The notes: a model not told the origin generated them from the letters alone. DNA of 64,000 nt from Planctomycetaceae bacterium (GCA_021732975.1 JAKFWC010000021.1:303738-367737), one strand, 5' to 3'. Shown: positions 40,988 through 50,234, numbered from the stretch's first letter. Made by a program: numbers and translations.

Positions 40988-43093
40988 GTGGACGGACCAC
41001 CGGGGGGTGTCGGCGTGGCTTGGTCATCGCTGCTCGTGCTGGCCGCTTTAGCGCAATCGCCGTCCGCTTCGCCCAGCGGAACCGCCGGCGAGGTAATTGC
41101 GGCACCGGCCCCCGAAGGGGTGACCTCCGTCGTTCCCAACTGGATCGGCGAGGAGGTCAACTGGGGCTTCCAAACCTTCACGCCGCGTGTCGGCCTGCAG
41201 CACCGCAGTCAGGGCTACGGCTACAGCCGCGGTTACAGCAGCCTCGAAAGTTTCGTCCCGCTCTTTCAGGACGACATCTTCTGGATGACCGCCTTCCAGG
41301 GCAATTTCATCGTCGATAATGGCGGCGAACTCGGTGGCAATCTCGGTCTCGTCAACCGCAAGTATATGGAGTCGATGGACCGCATCTTCGGTTTCAACAC
41401 CTTTTATACGATTCGAGAAGAAGACGGGAATAACTTCAATCAGCTCGGCTTCGGTATCGAAACTCTCGGACCACGCGTCGACTGGCGGATGAACGGTTAT
41501 CTGCCGGTGGGAGATGATCTCTTCATCGCGCGGAATACCACCATCACCTATGCCGCGTTCTCCGGCCGCGATGTGCTGATTAACTTCCTTGCAAACAAAG
41601 CCCTCGCCGGGTTCGACACCGAAGTCGGTGTGCTCATCCCCGGCGTGATGGACAACCTGCGGGCCTACGGCGGGTTTTATCACTTCCGCGGCGACAACAG
41701 TAAAGATCTCTGGGGTATTCAGGGTCGATTGGAAGCGCAAGTTCAGCAATCGATGACCGTCCATTGCGGGATCACCAGCGATCGGACCTTCGGCACGAAT
41801 GTGGTCGTCGGGGCGGGAATCTACTTCCCAAGTTGGGGACCACGTCAAAGCACCGGTCGTGGCAGTGTTGCCGATCGCATGGCTCAAGCCGTCTGGCGAA
41901 ACGACAACGTGACCATCGAACGGGGCGAGTTGAAGAATCCGATTCCCGCCACATGGGGCGATGGTTCCCGCATCGATGTCGTGCATGTCGACAGCACCGC
42001 TCCGGCTGCCGGCGATGGCACGCTGATTCTCCCTGTCAATACGTTCGCGGCGGCCCAACTCCTCGATGGTCCGGGATCGCTGCTCTTCGTTCGCGCCAAC
42101 AGCACATTCAATGGTGAAGGCGTTGTGCTGGAGGACCGCCAGCAACTGCTGGGGGAAGGCATTCCACACATCATTCAATCACAATATGGACCATTCACTT
42201 TGCCGACAGTCACCGATCCGAAGGACATTCTTGCGTTGCCGACAATGTCGAACGCGCCGGGGAACGCGGTCGTCGTCGGCAACGATTCCGTCGTCTCAGG
42301 CTTCAATATCTTCGCGCCGGGCGGCAACGGCATCATCGGCGACAACGTGCGGAATGTGGCCGTCGATCACGTGCAGATCAGTGGAGCTAATGGCAGTGGC
42401 ATCACGCTGACGAACGCATCCGGCAATCTGACTTTCACCGATAACTTCCTGATTTCCAATAATGGCCGCGGACTCTCGGTTCAAACCAGCGTGGCCGCGA
42501 CAGATAACGTGTTGACGATTTCGGACAACACCGTTCTGGAAAACGCCGACATCGGCATTGCGGCGGAAGTGCGTGGTGAAAGTCGCAATACGCTGATCAT
42601 GGAAAGCAACCTGGTCCGTGTGCATCTCGGCCCGCTGGAAGACCGGACGGTGCCACTGGTGCAAGTCACGGCACGTGATTCGTCTGGATTGCGAGCCCGC
42701 ATTGAAGACAACGATTTTCAGGACTTCTTCGCGCGGGATAACACCAGTCCGGATGAAGACCCGTACTATCACCAGTTCGTGTTGAGCACGTTCAATAACA
42801 GTCGGGTCGATGCTGGCTTCCTGAATAACCGCCTCGAAAGCGATCGCAGTTTCCTGAACAACTCACCCAACAATGGTTCGTTCGGTATCCAACTGAGGTC
42901 GGCCGATCTGTCCGTGATGAGGGCCGTCATCACGGATACGACCGAGAACAGTCTGAATTACGCCATCTCCGAAGACTTCGGATCGACGCTGCAACTGGAA
43001 GATACACTGTCCACGAACACGGGAACGTTCTTCTACTTTCCGACGGCAAACTTCATCGACGTGCTGCCCGCGGGGACGATTGAACTACCGTGA
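40988..43093 (+). CDS. Inverse-autotransporter-like beta-barrel with right-handed beta-helix passenger
   Basis: A 701-residue outer-membrane protein. After a short signal (VAWSSLLVLAALAQS), residues 50-310 resemble the intimin/invasin beta-barrel: FTPRVGLQHRSQGYGYSRGYSSLESFVPLF, RIFGFNTFYTIREEDGNNFNQLGFGIETLGPRVDWRMNGYLPVG. Residues 380-690 are Asn/Gly/Thr/Val-rich beta-helix repeats (VVSGFNIFAPGGNGIIGDNVRNVAVDHVQISGANGSGITLTNASGNLTFTDNFLISNNG). It is probably surface-exposed. It starts with GTG 40988; GTG 41015 would give a more compact signal peptide. Confidence 0.78.
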   Translation: MDGPPGGVGVAWSSLLVLAALAQSPSASPSGTAGEVIAAPAPEGVTSVVPNWIGEEVNWGFQTFTPRVGLQHRSQGYGYSRGYSSLESFVPLFQDDIFWMTAFQGNFIVDNGGELGGNLGLVNRKYMESMDRIFGFNTFYTIREEDGNNFNQLGFGIETLGPRVDWRMNGYLPVGDDLFIARNTTITYAAFSGRDVLINFLANKALAGFDTEVGVLIPGVMDNLRAYGGFYHFRGDNSKDLWGIQGRLEAQVQQSMTVHCGITSDRTFGTNVVVGAGIYFPSWGPRQSTGRGSVADRMAQAVWRNDNVTIERGELKNPIPATWGDGSRIDVVHVDSTAPAAGDGTLILPVNTFAAAQLLDGPGSLLFVRANSTFNGEGVVLEDRQQLLGEGIPHIIQSQYGPFTLPTVTDPKDILALPTMSNAPGNAVVVGNDSVVSGFNIFAPGGNGIIGDNVRNVAVDHVQISGANGSGITLTNASGNLTFTDNFLISNNGRGLSVQTSVAATDNVLTISDNTVLENADIGIAAEVRGESRNTLIMESNLVRVHLGPLEDRTVPLVQVTARDSSGLRARIEDNDFQDFFARDNTSPDEDPYYHQFVLSTFNNSRVDAGFLNNRLESDRSFLNNSPNNGSFGIQLRSADLSVMRAVITDTTENSLNYAISEDFGSTLQLEDTLSTNTGTFFYFPTANFIDVLPAGTIELP

Positions 43094-43107
43094 GATGGTT
43101 CGGAACT

Positions 43108-43152
43108 AATGGTTGATGGCTCATGGACGGATCTCTGTCCATAAACCATCAA
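43108..43152. repeat. Hairpin GGTTGATGG...CCATCAAC
   Basis: ATGGTTGATGGCTCATGGAC pairs imperfectly with GTCCATAAACCATCAACG around a GGATCTCT loop, just after the beta-helix gene. The words resemble the repeat vocabulary at 16525 and 50228. A terminator role is possible, though there is no T-run. Confidence 0.55.
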
Positions 43153-43168
43153 CGAATTGGAATTTCCC

Positions 43169-43540
43169 ATGATTGCCCTTATCGCTCACGATCAGCGCAA
43201 GCCGGAACTGCTCGACTTCACGCGGCGGCATCGCGATTTCTTTGCCGGTCAGGTATTGGTCGCAACGGGGAATACGGGGCGGTTGTTGCGTGATGAATTG
43301 GGTCTGACCGTCGAACGCGTGGCCCATGGTCCCGATGGCGGCGACCTGATCATCGGCGGGCGCGTAGCCGAGGGGAAAATCCGTGCCGTATTGTTCTTCC
43401 GTGATCCGTTGACGGCGCAACCGCACGAACCCGATGTCTCGGCTCTCATGCGGGTGTGCGACGTGCATCACATTCCGTTAGCCACGAACCGCTCGACCGC
43501 GGAAGCGGTCGTTATGTGGCTGCAGCACGTCGCAACTTGA
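43169..43540 (+). CDS. mgsA: Methylglyoxal synthase
   Basis: Converts dihydroxyacetone phosphate to methylglyoxal and phosphate. The 123-residue protein has ALIAHDQRKPELLDF (HDxRK), LLVATGNTG-like VLVATGNTGRLL, the catalytic GPDGGDLIIGGRVAEG with Asp, and the terminal IPLATNRSTAEAVV. The length is slightly short, as usual for family members without C-terminal extension. ATG 43169 begins the conserved MIALIAHD. Confidence 0.95.
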   Translation: MIALIAHDQRKPELLDFTRRHRDFFAGQVLVATGNTGRLLRDELGLTVERVAHGPDGGDLIIGGRVAEGKIRAVLFFRDPLTAQPHEPDVSALMRVCDVHHIPLATNRSTAEAVVMWLQHVAT

Positions 43541-43547
43541 TTTCTGT

Positions 43548-43622
43548 CAGAGCCGCGACCGTCAGGGAACGCATCGCCTGGACCCCAAAAAGAACTCACT
43601 CCTTCACGGTCGTGGCTCTGAT
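43548..43622. repeat. Palindromic element, AGAGCCGCGACCGT family, copy B
   Basis: The left arm CAGAGCCGCGACCGT and right arm ACGGTCGTGGCTCTG lie between convergent mgsA and cdsA. Related to 19627-19702, with a different centre. Confidence 0.8.
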
Positions 43623-43630
43623 GGTTGCCC

Positions 43631-44530
43631 TCACAACCACGTCGCAAGCGGCAATGCTTTCCACAGGACGTAAGCCACCGGGCTGGAGTAAAGGATGCTG
43701 TCGAGGATATCGAGCAGTCCTCCGAATCCGGGTAACAACACGGCGGAGTCTTTTTTGCCAACATCGCGCTTGATGAGTGATTCGCACAAGTCGCCGATGA
43801 GGCCCACAGCGCCGAGAATCAAGCCGTAGGTCGCGGCCCAGTACCATTCCGGAGAGGCCCAGCGGCTGTCAAAAAACTGCGGGGCGAAAGCAAACCACAG
43901 GACACTGCTCAACGCGGAACCAAAGAGTGCTCCCCCGCCGCCGGCCCATGTCTTGCCCGGCGATAGTAAGGGGGTCATCTTTCGCTTGCCGAACATACGA
44001 CCGAGAAAATACGCGCCGACATCGCCCCCTTTGGTCACCACCACGAGCGAACCAATGACGAGATAGCCCGCAGTGTCACCTGCGACCCAGCGCAACTGAG
44101 TCGCCACACCGAGTAACGCTCCCACGTAACTGACGATGAGCAATTCCGCGCCGAGTGTCTCCATGCTGCGGCCCGGTTCACGAAACCGATAGGCGGCCAG
44201 GGCGAAGAGCGCGAGCACCGACAACGAGTAAGCCAGCATCACCTGCGCGAGCGAATTCCCTTCACCGGGAATGTGAATCGGCATGAACCCGAAGCGACCG
44301 AACCAACTGGCGGACGCCACGATCACGCTGCAGAAGCAGACCAGCACGCGATTGGGCGTGAACGATCGTGTCCACAACAAATCGACGAGTTCATTTGCGC
44401 CGCGCAGGGCGAGAACGATGACGAGTACAAAGAGAATGGGGGCCGAGGAGCCCAGCCGCGCATCGAGCCAGAAGAGCGCGATGAGTGCCGGGATCAGAAA
44501 CGCCGAAATTGCCAGCCGCCATCGAAGCAT
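43631..44530 (-). CDS. cdsA: Phosphatidate cytidylyltransferase
   Basis: Makes CDP-diacylglycerol for phospholipid synthesis in the inner membrane. The 299-residue protein has about eight membrane helices. The C-terminal signature is SLIKRDVGKKDSAVLLPGFGGLLDILDS, with KTWAGGGGALFGS before it. The canonical PGHGGxxDRxD is PGFGGLLDILD here, so two usually conserved positions differ. It starts six bases after uppS, as the second gene of the common uppS-cdsA operon. Confidence 0.93.
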   Translation of the reverse strand: MLRWRLAISAFLIPALIALFWLDARLGSSAPILFVLVIVLALRGANELVDLLWTRSFTPNRVLVCFCSVIVASASWFGRFGFMPIHIPGEGNSLAQVMLAYSLSVLALFALAAYRFREPGRSMETLGAELLIVSYVGALLGVATQLRWVAGDTAGYLVIGSLVVVTKGGDVGAYFLGRMFGKRKMTPLLSPGKTWAGGGGALFGSALSSVLWFAFAPQFFDSRWASPEWYWAATYGLILGAVGLIGDLCESLIKRDVGKKDSAVLLPGFGGLLDILDSILYSSPVAYVLWKALPLATWL

Positions 44531-44536
44531 TGCGTG

Positions 44537-45340
44537 TTAACCCGTCAATCCGCCAAAGCGGCGGTCGCGGGCGGCATAGTCGCGGCACGCTTGTCGCAAA
44601 TCGTTTAAATCAAATTCCGGCCAGTATCGTGACGTGACCCACAGCTCAGCATAGCTGATTTGCCACAACAGATAATTGCTCAACCGCATTTCCCCGGCCG
44701 TGCGAATCACCAGGTCGGGGTCGGGCATGCCAGCGGTATAGAGTCGCGAGGAGAGAGTGTCTTCGTCAATCTCTTGCGGTGATAACTTTCCCGCGGCGAT
44801 ATCGACAGCCAAGGATCGCACCGCATCGACGATCTCCCCACGGCTGCCATAGTTCACCGCGAGACATAACCGCATACCGGTGTTCTCAGCAGAAACACTC
44901 GTCGACAGATCAATCTCCCGCAGTACCGCTTCGCTCAAGCCATCGCGTCGGCCGATAACCGAAAATCGCAGGTTCTGACGCAGAATCTCGGAGCGTTCTT
45001 CGACCAGATATTGCTCGAGCAATTGCATCAGCAGGCGTTGTTCGGCTTCCGGCCGCTTCCAGTTTTCGCTGCTGAAGCAATACAACGTGAGTTGCTGTAG
45101 ACCAAGTCGCGAACACTCTTCGATGACGGCCCGGACGCTCGTCACTCCGCGGCGGTGCCCTTCGATTCGCTGGAGATTCTGCGACTTCGCCCAGCGACCA
45201 TTGCCATCCATGATGATGGCGATGTGCTGCGGCAAGCGTGAACGAACCAATCCCCACTCGACGAGTTGCTCGTCGGGATACGGTGGGTCCGCCGATGTTC
45301 GTGCAGCAGAATCGGGGGCGCAAGCGCCGGTGGCTGTCAT
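44537..45340 (-). CDS. uppS: Undecaprenyl diphosphate synthase (cis-prenyltransferase)
   Basis: Builds the C55 carrier lipid for peptidoglycan and O-antigen synthesis. The 267-residue protein has HIAIIMDGNGRWA (catalytic Asp), RRGVTSVRAVIEECSRLG, LTLYCFSSENWKRP, LCLAVNYGSRGEIVDA and the C-terminal DPDLVIRTAGEMRLSNYLLWQISYAEL, all canonical. It has an extra N-terminal tail of about 35 residues, and the start may lie at a later Met or Val. The 45341-45532 gap downstream of csrA holds no gene. Confidence 0.95.
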   Translation of the reverse strand: MTATGACAPDSAARTSADPPYPDEQLVEWGLVRSRLPQHIAIIMDGNGRWAKSQNLQRIEGHRRGVTSVRAVIEECSRLGLQQLTLYCFSSENWKRPEAEQRLLMQLLEQYLVEERSEILRQNLRFSVIGRRDGLSEAVLREIDLSTSVSAENTGMRLCLAVNYGSRGEIVDAVRSLAVDIAAGKLSPQEIDEDTLSSRLYTAGMPDPDLVIRTAGEMRLSNYLLWQISYAELWVTSRYWPEFDLNDLRQACRDYAARDRRFGGLTG

Positions 45341-45532
45341 CTCGCTACTCCTGGCGCTATTGTCAACAAGCGCGGCGAAGACGGCAACCCAAGGCGAACG
45401 GATGAATCGTGGTTCTGAAGGACAAGAACCGCAACGGGGATCAGCAATCCCCCGCGGCCCATCACTTATTTGTCTCGACAGTTATTGATGACTGAGACAT
45501 CGTTCATCGCACTGACGAGTACAAGGGAGAGT

Positions 45533-45778
45533 TTACCAGCCGCTGGTATGCGAACCGCTCAGTTCCAGTTCGTCTTCAAAGCAAGCGATAGTGGAAGCTT
45601 CTGGATCGCAGTCGTCATCGCCACCGTCGAGGAACAGCGTCTCTTCGTAGTACGAAGGCGAGGCGGCGGGATTCTGCACGGCGATTCGCACACAGTGAGA
45701 CTGAATGTCCAACACGGTGATCACCACATCGGGACCGATCACCAGGCTCTCGTTCACGCCTCGCTGGAAGACTTGCAT
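45533..45778 (-). CDS. csrA: Divergent CsrA-family RNA-binding regulator
   Basis: An 81-residue protein. Residues 1-49 align to CsrA without gaps: QRGVNESLVIGPDVVITVLDIQSHCVRIAVQNP matches the R-x3-E-x3-IG-x2-V and VRIGV-x2-P core. CsrA is a post-transcriptional regulator that binds GGA motifs in mRNA leaders. Positions that contact RNA differ: L4 is Phe, and the H43-R44 pair of E. coli is Tyr-Tyr (SYYEE). An acidic tail (DGGDDDCDPEAS) follows. ATG 45778 has AGAGG seven bases upstream and is far better supported than upstream starts in the same frame. Confidence 0.8.
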   Translation of the reverse strand: MQVFQRGVNESLVIGPDVVITVLDIQSHCVRIAVQNPAASPSYYEETLFLDGGDDDCDPEASTIACFEDELELSGSHTSGW

Positions 45779-46009
45779 CACGCGGCCTCTTGGACAAGGG
45801 ATGTGCTGATCGATTCTGTCGACATCAACATCGACATTGAGATCATGGGTCGACATTCTGCCTATCTCGCAGCACGAGAGCAAGGGGCGAATGACAATGA
45901 TTTTTTGAGGCAATTTTCCCACCGTATCGCGCTTGACACTGAGTGCGTTACGATCCCCGAATAGGCCCATAGAAGAAGGTTGTTGCAACAGGAACGAAAG
46001 ATCACTTCG

Positions 46010-47014
46010 ATGTTAAAACTGGTCGTTTTTCCCGCAATTGATGACATTCGACGAGTTCGACTGCAAGACGTATCGAAGATCTTAAGCGTTGTGAATTGCC
46101 ATGATCATGAACAGGCGCTGCAAGCGATTGCCGATGCCGATGCCTACTTCGGCAAGATCACTCTGGAACTGTTACGGTCCGCGAAACGATTACGTTGGGT
46201 GCAGTCGCCGACGGCGAGCCTCGAACACTATTTGTTCCCCGAATTGGTGGAGCATCCGTGCGTGCTCAGCAACATGCGCGGGTTGTTCTCGGACGTGATC
46301 GCCGATCATGTCATGGGCTACGTGCTCTGCTTTGCTCGGAACCTGCATATCTACCTGCGCCAGCAAGCCGAACACCGTTGGGCCCCCGTGGGAGATGCCA
46401 CAGCGGTGACGGACTTCGTCACCGCACCGGGAACAATCACGCCGATGGATCGTGCGCATCAACATTTGTCCGATCAGACTCTGGGCGTCGTTGGCGTTGG
46501 TCACATCGGTGCCGAAATCGCGCGCCGTGCGGCGGCTTTCGGCATGACCGTCGTCGGGGTCGATCCACACCCTCGCGAGATTCCCGAACCGCAACTCACG
46601 GTCTGGCCGATGGACCGTTTACACGAACTCCTGGCGACCGCCGATTACACCGTCATCGCGGCTCCCCACACACCCGAGACGGAAGGGTTATTCGATCGGG
46701 TGTTGATGAAACGGATGAAACGGTCCGCGATTCTGATCAACATCGGCCGCGGGGCGATTGTACGGCTGGACGATCTCGTCGCGGCCTTGCAAGCGGGAGA
46801 AATTGCCGGGGCGGCGCTCGATGTCTGCGAGGTCGAACCGTTACCATCGGATCATCCGTTATGGTCGATGCCGAACGTCATTATCACCCCGCACGTCGCG
46901 GCCGCTTCGCCGCGCGTGCCGGAACGGCATCTCGAAACGCTACTAGAAAATGTTCGACGCTTCGTCAACGGTGAACCACCCGCGACCGTCGTCGACAAGC
47001 GGAAGTGGTACTGA
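46010..47014 (+). CDS. D-2-hydroxyacid dehydrogenase family protein
   Basis: A 334-residue NAD-dependent dehydrogenase. The nucleotide motif GVVGVGHIGAEIARRAAAFGMTVVGVD is present, with catalytic residues in NIGRGAIVRLDDL (Arg), ALDVCEVEPLPSDHPLW (Glu) and NVIITPHVAAAS (His). The N-terminal domain includes LRWVQSPTASLEHYLFPEL. The substrate could be glyoxylate/hydroxypyruvate or another 2-keto acid. Start ATG 46010 follows GAAAG. It is monocistronic. Confidence 0.9.
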   Translation: MLKLVVFPAIDDIRRVRLQDVSKILSVVNCHDHEQALQAIADADAYFGKITLELLRSAKRLRWVQSPTASLEHYLFPELVEHPCVLSNMRGLFSDVIADHVMGYVLCFARNLHIYLRQQAEHRWAPVGDATAVTDFVTAPGTITPMDRAHQHLSDQTLGVVGVGHIGAEIARRAAAFGMTVVGVDPHPREIPEPQLTVWPMDRLHELLATADYTVIAAPHTPETEGLFDRVLMKRMKRSAILINIGRGAIVRLDDLVAALQAGEIAGAALDVCEVEPLPSDHPLWSMPNVIITPHVAAASPRVPERHLETLLENVRRFVNGEPPATVVDKRKWY

Positions 47015-47324
47015 CCGATTTCCGGCAACGGACTTGTCCCAAGCGGCGCTTGGGAACGTCCGGCCCCGAGGCTCCGCCTCGTCTGCTGCTCCGTCCGCGG
47101 TGATACGGTTAATTCCTGAAAAGTTCTGCGGTTCTCAGGAAAGAACGGTGACGCAGAGCGTCTCTGACGGTCGTTCCCACGCTCTGCGTGGGAACGACCG
47201 CCAGATCAAAGTGCGTCAATTCGGTCGATGCGACAACGAATCACTGACTACCCACCCACCATCAAACTTGCTTGAATACGCTTTTGTGTGGTTCGGTGAA
47301 AATCGGGCCGCGGGATGTTGACCG
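47015..47324. repeat. Intergenic region with GTTCCCACGC-family palindrome
   Basis: No gene is seen in these 310 bases. CGTTCCCACGCTCTGCGTGGGAACG lies at about 47172-47197, preceded by GACGCAGAGCGTCTC (47151-47165), the same two words as at 24049-24172. Degraded copies (CCCAAGCGGCGCTTGGG, 47039-47055, and CGAGGCTCCGCCTCG, 47067-47081) are further small hairpins. Confidence 0.6.
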
Positions 47325-48215
47325 ATGTTCAATCGAATTGCTGGAATGACCGAACGGTTACGCGTCGGCGGAGTTTCGTACCTGAACTCGAAGCCCCTGC
47401 TGGAAGATTTGCCCGGACTCCTGTCTGACGCGGAAGTCCGTTTGGATTACCCGAGCCGGCTGGCCGACGATCTGGCCGCCGGGCGGTTGGATGTCGCGCT
47501 GATTCCGTCGGTCGAGTACTTCCGCGGGAAGAATTACGAGATCGTCTCGGATGCGTGCGTTGCCGCGCGCGGGCCGGTATTGAGTGTGAAACTCTATAGC
47601 CGTAAGCCTTGGGGCGACATCCGCACGTTGGCGCTCGATCAAGGATCACGGACAAGTGCCACGCTCGCGCGAATTCTTCTGGCCGAGCGCTACGGCGTGT
47701 TCCCCGATCTGCAACCGCTACCGCTGGGGAGCACCACGCGCGATACCGATGCCGACGCGATCCTGCTCATTGGTGATCGGGCCATGTTCGCGCCGGACGA
47801 AAGATTTCTCGGCACATGGGATCTCGGCGAAGAATGGTTTGAATGGACGGGGTTGCCATTTGTCTTTGCGATGTGGGTCGCGCGTCCCGTCTTAGTCCCC
47901 GGCGAGTCGCCGGGGGGATTGTCTTTCGACGCCGGTTTCCCCTCGGTCATTGACCGGGGGCCAAGATTGGTGGATGCGTTGGAAGCGGCACGGGATCGCG
48001 GTGTCGAACGGTTGGAACAGATCGCGCGGCGGGAAGCACCGTTGCTTGGGTTGCCTTTGAATGTGACGACGCGGTATCTCACGAAAAATCTGCACTACCG
48101 CATGGAGTCTGCCGAACGGAGCGGGCTGCGATGGTTTTATGAACTGGCCGTCCGCAACGGGCTGGCCCCGCAAGGAGTGGATCTTGTCTTCCGCAATCTC
48201 GCGCGTGTTGGATAA
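47325..48215 (+). CDS. mqnA: Menaquinone biosynthesis protein MqnA (chorismate dehydratase)
   Basis: The first enzyme of the futalosine route, converting chorismate to 3-enolpyruvylbenzoate. The 296-residue protein has the periplasmic-binding-like fold motifs VGGVSYLNSKPLL, LAAGRLDVALIPSVEYFR, TLALDQGSRTSATLARILL, ADAILLIGDRAM and LPFVFAMWVAR. ATG 47325 or ATG 47346 could be the start. The 3' end overlaps mqnC by 32 bases. Confidence 0.93.
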   Translation: MFNRIAGMTERLRVGGVSYLNSKPLLEDLPGLLSDAEVRLDYPSRLADDLAAGRLDVALIPSVEYFRGKNYEIVSDACVAARGPVLSVKLYSRKPWGDIRTLALDQGSRTSATLARILLAERYGVFPDLQPLPLGSTTRDTDADAILLIGDRAMFAPDERFLGTWDLGEEWFEWTGLPFVFAMWVARPVLVPGESPGGLSFDAGFPSVIDRGPRLVDALEAARDRGVERLEQIARREAPLLGLPLNVTTRYLTKNLHYRMESAERSGLRWFYELAVRNGLAPQGVDLVFRNLARVG

Positions 48216-49356
48216 GGCGGTCGCTGGCGAGCGGTTGACGCCCGCCGAAGGAGTGCTGCTGCTCGAATCGCACGATCTGACCGCGATCGGCCAGGCGGCG
48301 GACGCCGTCACGCGCCGGCTCCATCCCGAGCCGTATCGCACCTACAATATCGACCGGAACATCAACTACAGCAACGTTTGCGCGGCCGTGTGTGACTTCT
48401 GCGCATTTTACCGTCCGCTCAAACATGACGAAGCCTACGTGCTGCCAACCGAAGTGATCCTGCAGAAGATTCAGGAAACGGTCGAACTCGGCGGCGATCA
48501 GATCCTGATGCAGGGGGGCTTGCATCCGACGTTGCCGTTCGAGTGGTACGAAGATCTGCTGCGGACAATCAAGCAACACTATCCGCAGGTGAACATTCAC
48601 GCCTTCAGTCCGCCGGAGATTCATTTTTTCACGAAGATCGCCAAGCAGCCTCTGTCGGTCGTGCTGGAACGATTGAAAGCCGCTGGATTGGGAAGCCTGC
48701 CTGGTGGCGGTGGCGAAATCCTCGTGGACCGCGTGCGGAAACTGATCACCCGCGGGAAGGTTCTGACGGACGATTGGCTGAATGTCCACCGCGAATGGCA
48801 CAAGCTGGGCGGCAAATCGTCCGCAACGATGATGTTCGGGCATGTCGAAACGCTTGCTGAGAGAGTCGAGCACCTCGATCGCATTCGTCAATTGCAGGAC
48901 GAAACCGGCGGGTTCACCGCATTCATCTGCTGGACGTGTCAACCGCCGGAGAAAGCCCCGTGGTTCGACAATCGCAGCGATGGTATTGATATGTCGCAAC
49001 TGCCCGAGGCCGGAGCATTCGAGTATCTGAAGACGCAGGCCGTCGCGCGGTTGTACCTCGACAACGTGCCGAACATTCAATCGTCCTGGGTCACACAGGG
49101 TGAGAAGATTGGCGGGTTGGCGCTGATGTTCGGAGCGAACGATATGGGTAGTTTGATGATTGAGGAAAATGTCGTCGCGCAGGCGGGGACGGTGCATCAC
49201 CTCACGCTCGACATGATCCGCCGGCTCATTCGCGACGCCGGTTATAGTCCGCGCCAACGGAACGTCTTCTATGAATATCTCGATACGCCGGAACCGGTGA
49301 TCGAGACGCTGCAATCCGCACGACGCCCCGGGCAATTGCTGCCGGTGTTGAATTGA
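48184..49356 (+). CDS. mqnC: Cyclic dehypoxanthine futalosine synthase MqnC (radical SAM)
   Basis: Cyclises dehypoxanthine futalosine in menaquinone synthesis. The 390-residue radical-SAM enzyme has cluster Cys in CAAVCDFCAFYR (C-x3-C-x2-C), then GGDQILMQGGLHP, SLPGGGGEILVDRVR and ICWTCQPPEKAPWF. The start is probably TTG 48184: a strong AAGGAG (48172-48177) lies six bases before it, inside the mqnA end, while the ATG at 48139 has no such site and would add non-homologous residues. MqnB and MqnD are not in the window. Confidence 0.94.
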   Translation: MSSAISRVLDKAVAGERLTPAEGVLLLESHDLTAIGQAADAVTRRLHPEPYRTYNIDRNINYSNVCAAVCDFCAFYRPLKHDEAYVLPTEVILQKIQETVELGGDQILMQGGLHPTLPFEWYEDLLRTIKQHYPQVNIHAFSPPEIHFFTKIAKQPLSVVLERLKAAGLGSLPGGGGEILVDRVRKLITRGKVLTDDWLNVHREWHKLGGKSSATMMFGHVETLAERVEHLDRIRQLQDETGGFTAFICWTCQPPEKAPWFDNRSDGIDMSQLPEAGAFEYLKTQAVARLYLDNVPNIQSSWVTQGEKIGGLALMFGANDMGSLMIEENVVAQAGTVHHLTLDMIRRLIRDAGYSPRQRNVFYEYLDTPEPVIETLQSARRPGQLLPVLN

Positions 49357-49472
49357 GACGGATTCGGTGCGAAACGGATGTCGTCTCACGCCGATGGAAG
49401 AACGGTTGTGAGCGTTTGCTTGCCGCTTAGCACAAGCGAACAACTCGCGATCATTCCCGAGAGTTCCGCCCG

Positions 49473-50234
49473 ATGATCTTCGTCGAACAACTCACCAAAC
49501 GGTTTGCAGATTTACGACGGGACGGCGGCTTCACCGCGCTCGACGGGGTCAGCTTCGATGTGCAACCGGGTGAAATTTTCGGATTGCTCGGGCCGAACGG
49601 CGCGGGTAAGACGACCTGTTTGCGGATTCTGAGCACGGTCTTCAAGCCGACATCCGGGACGGCGCTGGTCGCCGGTTACGACGTGGTCACTCAACCGGCG
49701 GAAGTCCGGGCCCGCATCGGCTTCATGTCGAACAACACCGGCATCTATGACCGCATGACCGCTTACGAAATGGTGCAGTATTTCGGGCGGTTGTACGGCA
49801 TTCCGGAAGATTTGCTCGAAGCGCGGATTGATCATCTCTTCGATCAACTGCAGATGCGCGACATCCGCGACACACTCGGTTCCAAGATGTCAACCGGCAT
49901 GAAGCAGAAGGTCTCCATTGCGCGGACGATTGTGCATGACCCACCGGTGCTGATCTTTGATGAACCAACATCCGGTCTGGATGTGCTGGTCGCGCGGAAA
50001 GTGGTGGATGAAATCCGCGGGTTGCGCGATCAGGGAAAGTGTATCATCTACTCCACCCACATCATGCGCGAGGTGGAGAAACTCTGTCATCGGATCGCGA
50101 TCATCTACAAAGGCCGCATCCTGGCGCTCGGTTCCATGGCAGAATTGCAGGAGCGATACGGGCAGCCCGATATGGAAGCGTTGTTCTTCGAGTTGATCGA
50201 CCGTCACGAAGCCGAAGTGGTGAGTGCGAAGTGA
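49473..50234 (+). CDS. natA: ABC transporter ATP-binding protein, NatA-type
   Basis: A 253-residue ATPase with Walker [19 protein letters not shown]-like [20 protein letters not shown], the signature [19 protein letters not shown], Walker [13 protein letters not shown] and [10 protein letters not shown]. The LSTGMKQK form is typical of NatA sodium exporters and related ABC-2 ATPases. The partner permease follows after 85 bases. The stop codon begins the ATGAGTGATG-type repeat. Confidence 0.93.
   Translation: MIFVEQLTKRFADLRRDGGFTALDGVSFDVQPGEIFGLLGPNGAGKTTCLRILSTVFKPTSGTALVAGYDVVTQPAEVRARIGFMSNNTGIYDRMTAYEMVQYFGRLYGIPEDLLEARIDHLFDQLQMRDIRDTLGSKMSTGMKQKVSIARTIVHDPPVLIFDEPTSGLDVLVARKVVDEIRGLRDQGKCIIYSTHIMREVEKLCHRIAIIYKGRILALGSMAELQERYGQPDMEALFFELIDRHEAEVVSAK

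Noticed and set aside
45470..45964. Plus-strand open frame opposite the CsrA-like gene
   Set aside because: It mirrors the minus-strand gene, which has clear CsrA homology and a ribosome site. The plus frame has neither.
48079..49443. A 454-codon minus-strand open frame opposite mqnC
   Set aside because: Shadow frame; the radical-SAM motifs lie on the plus strand.
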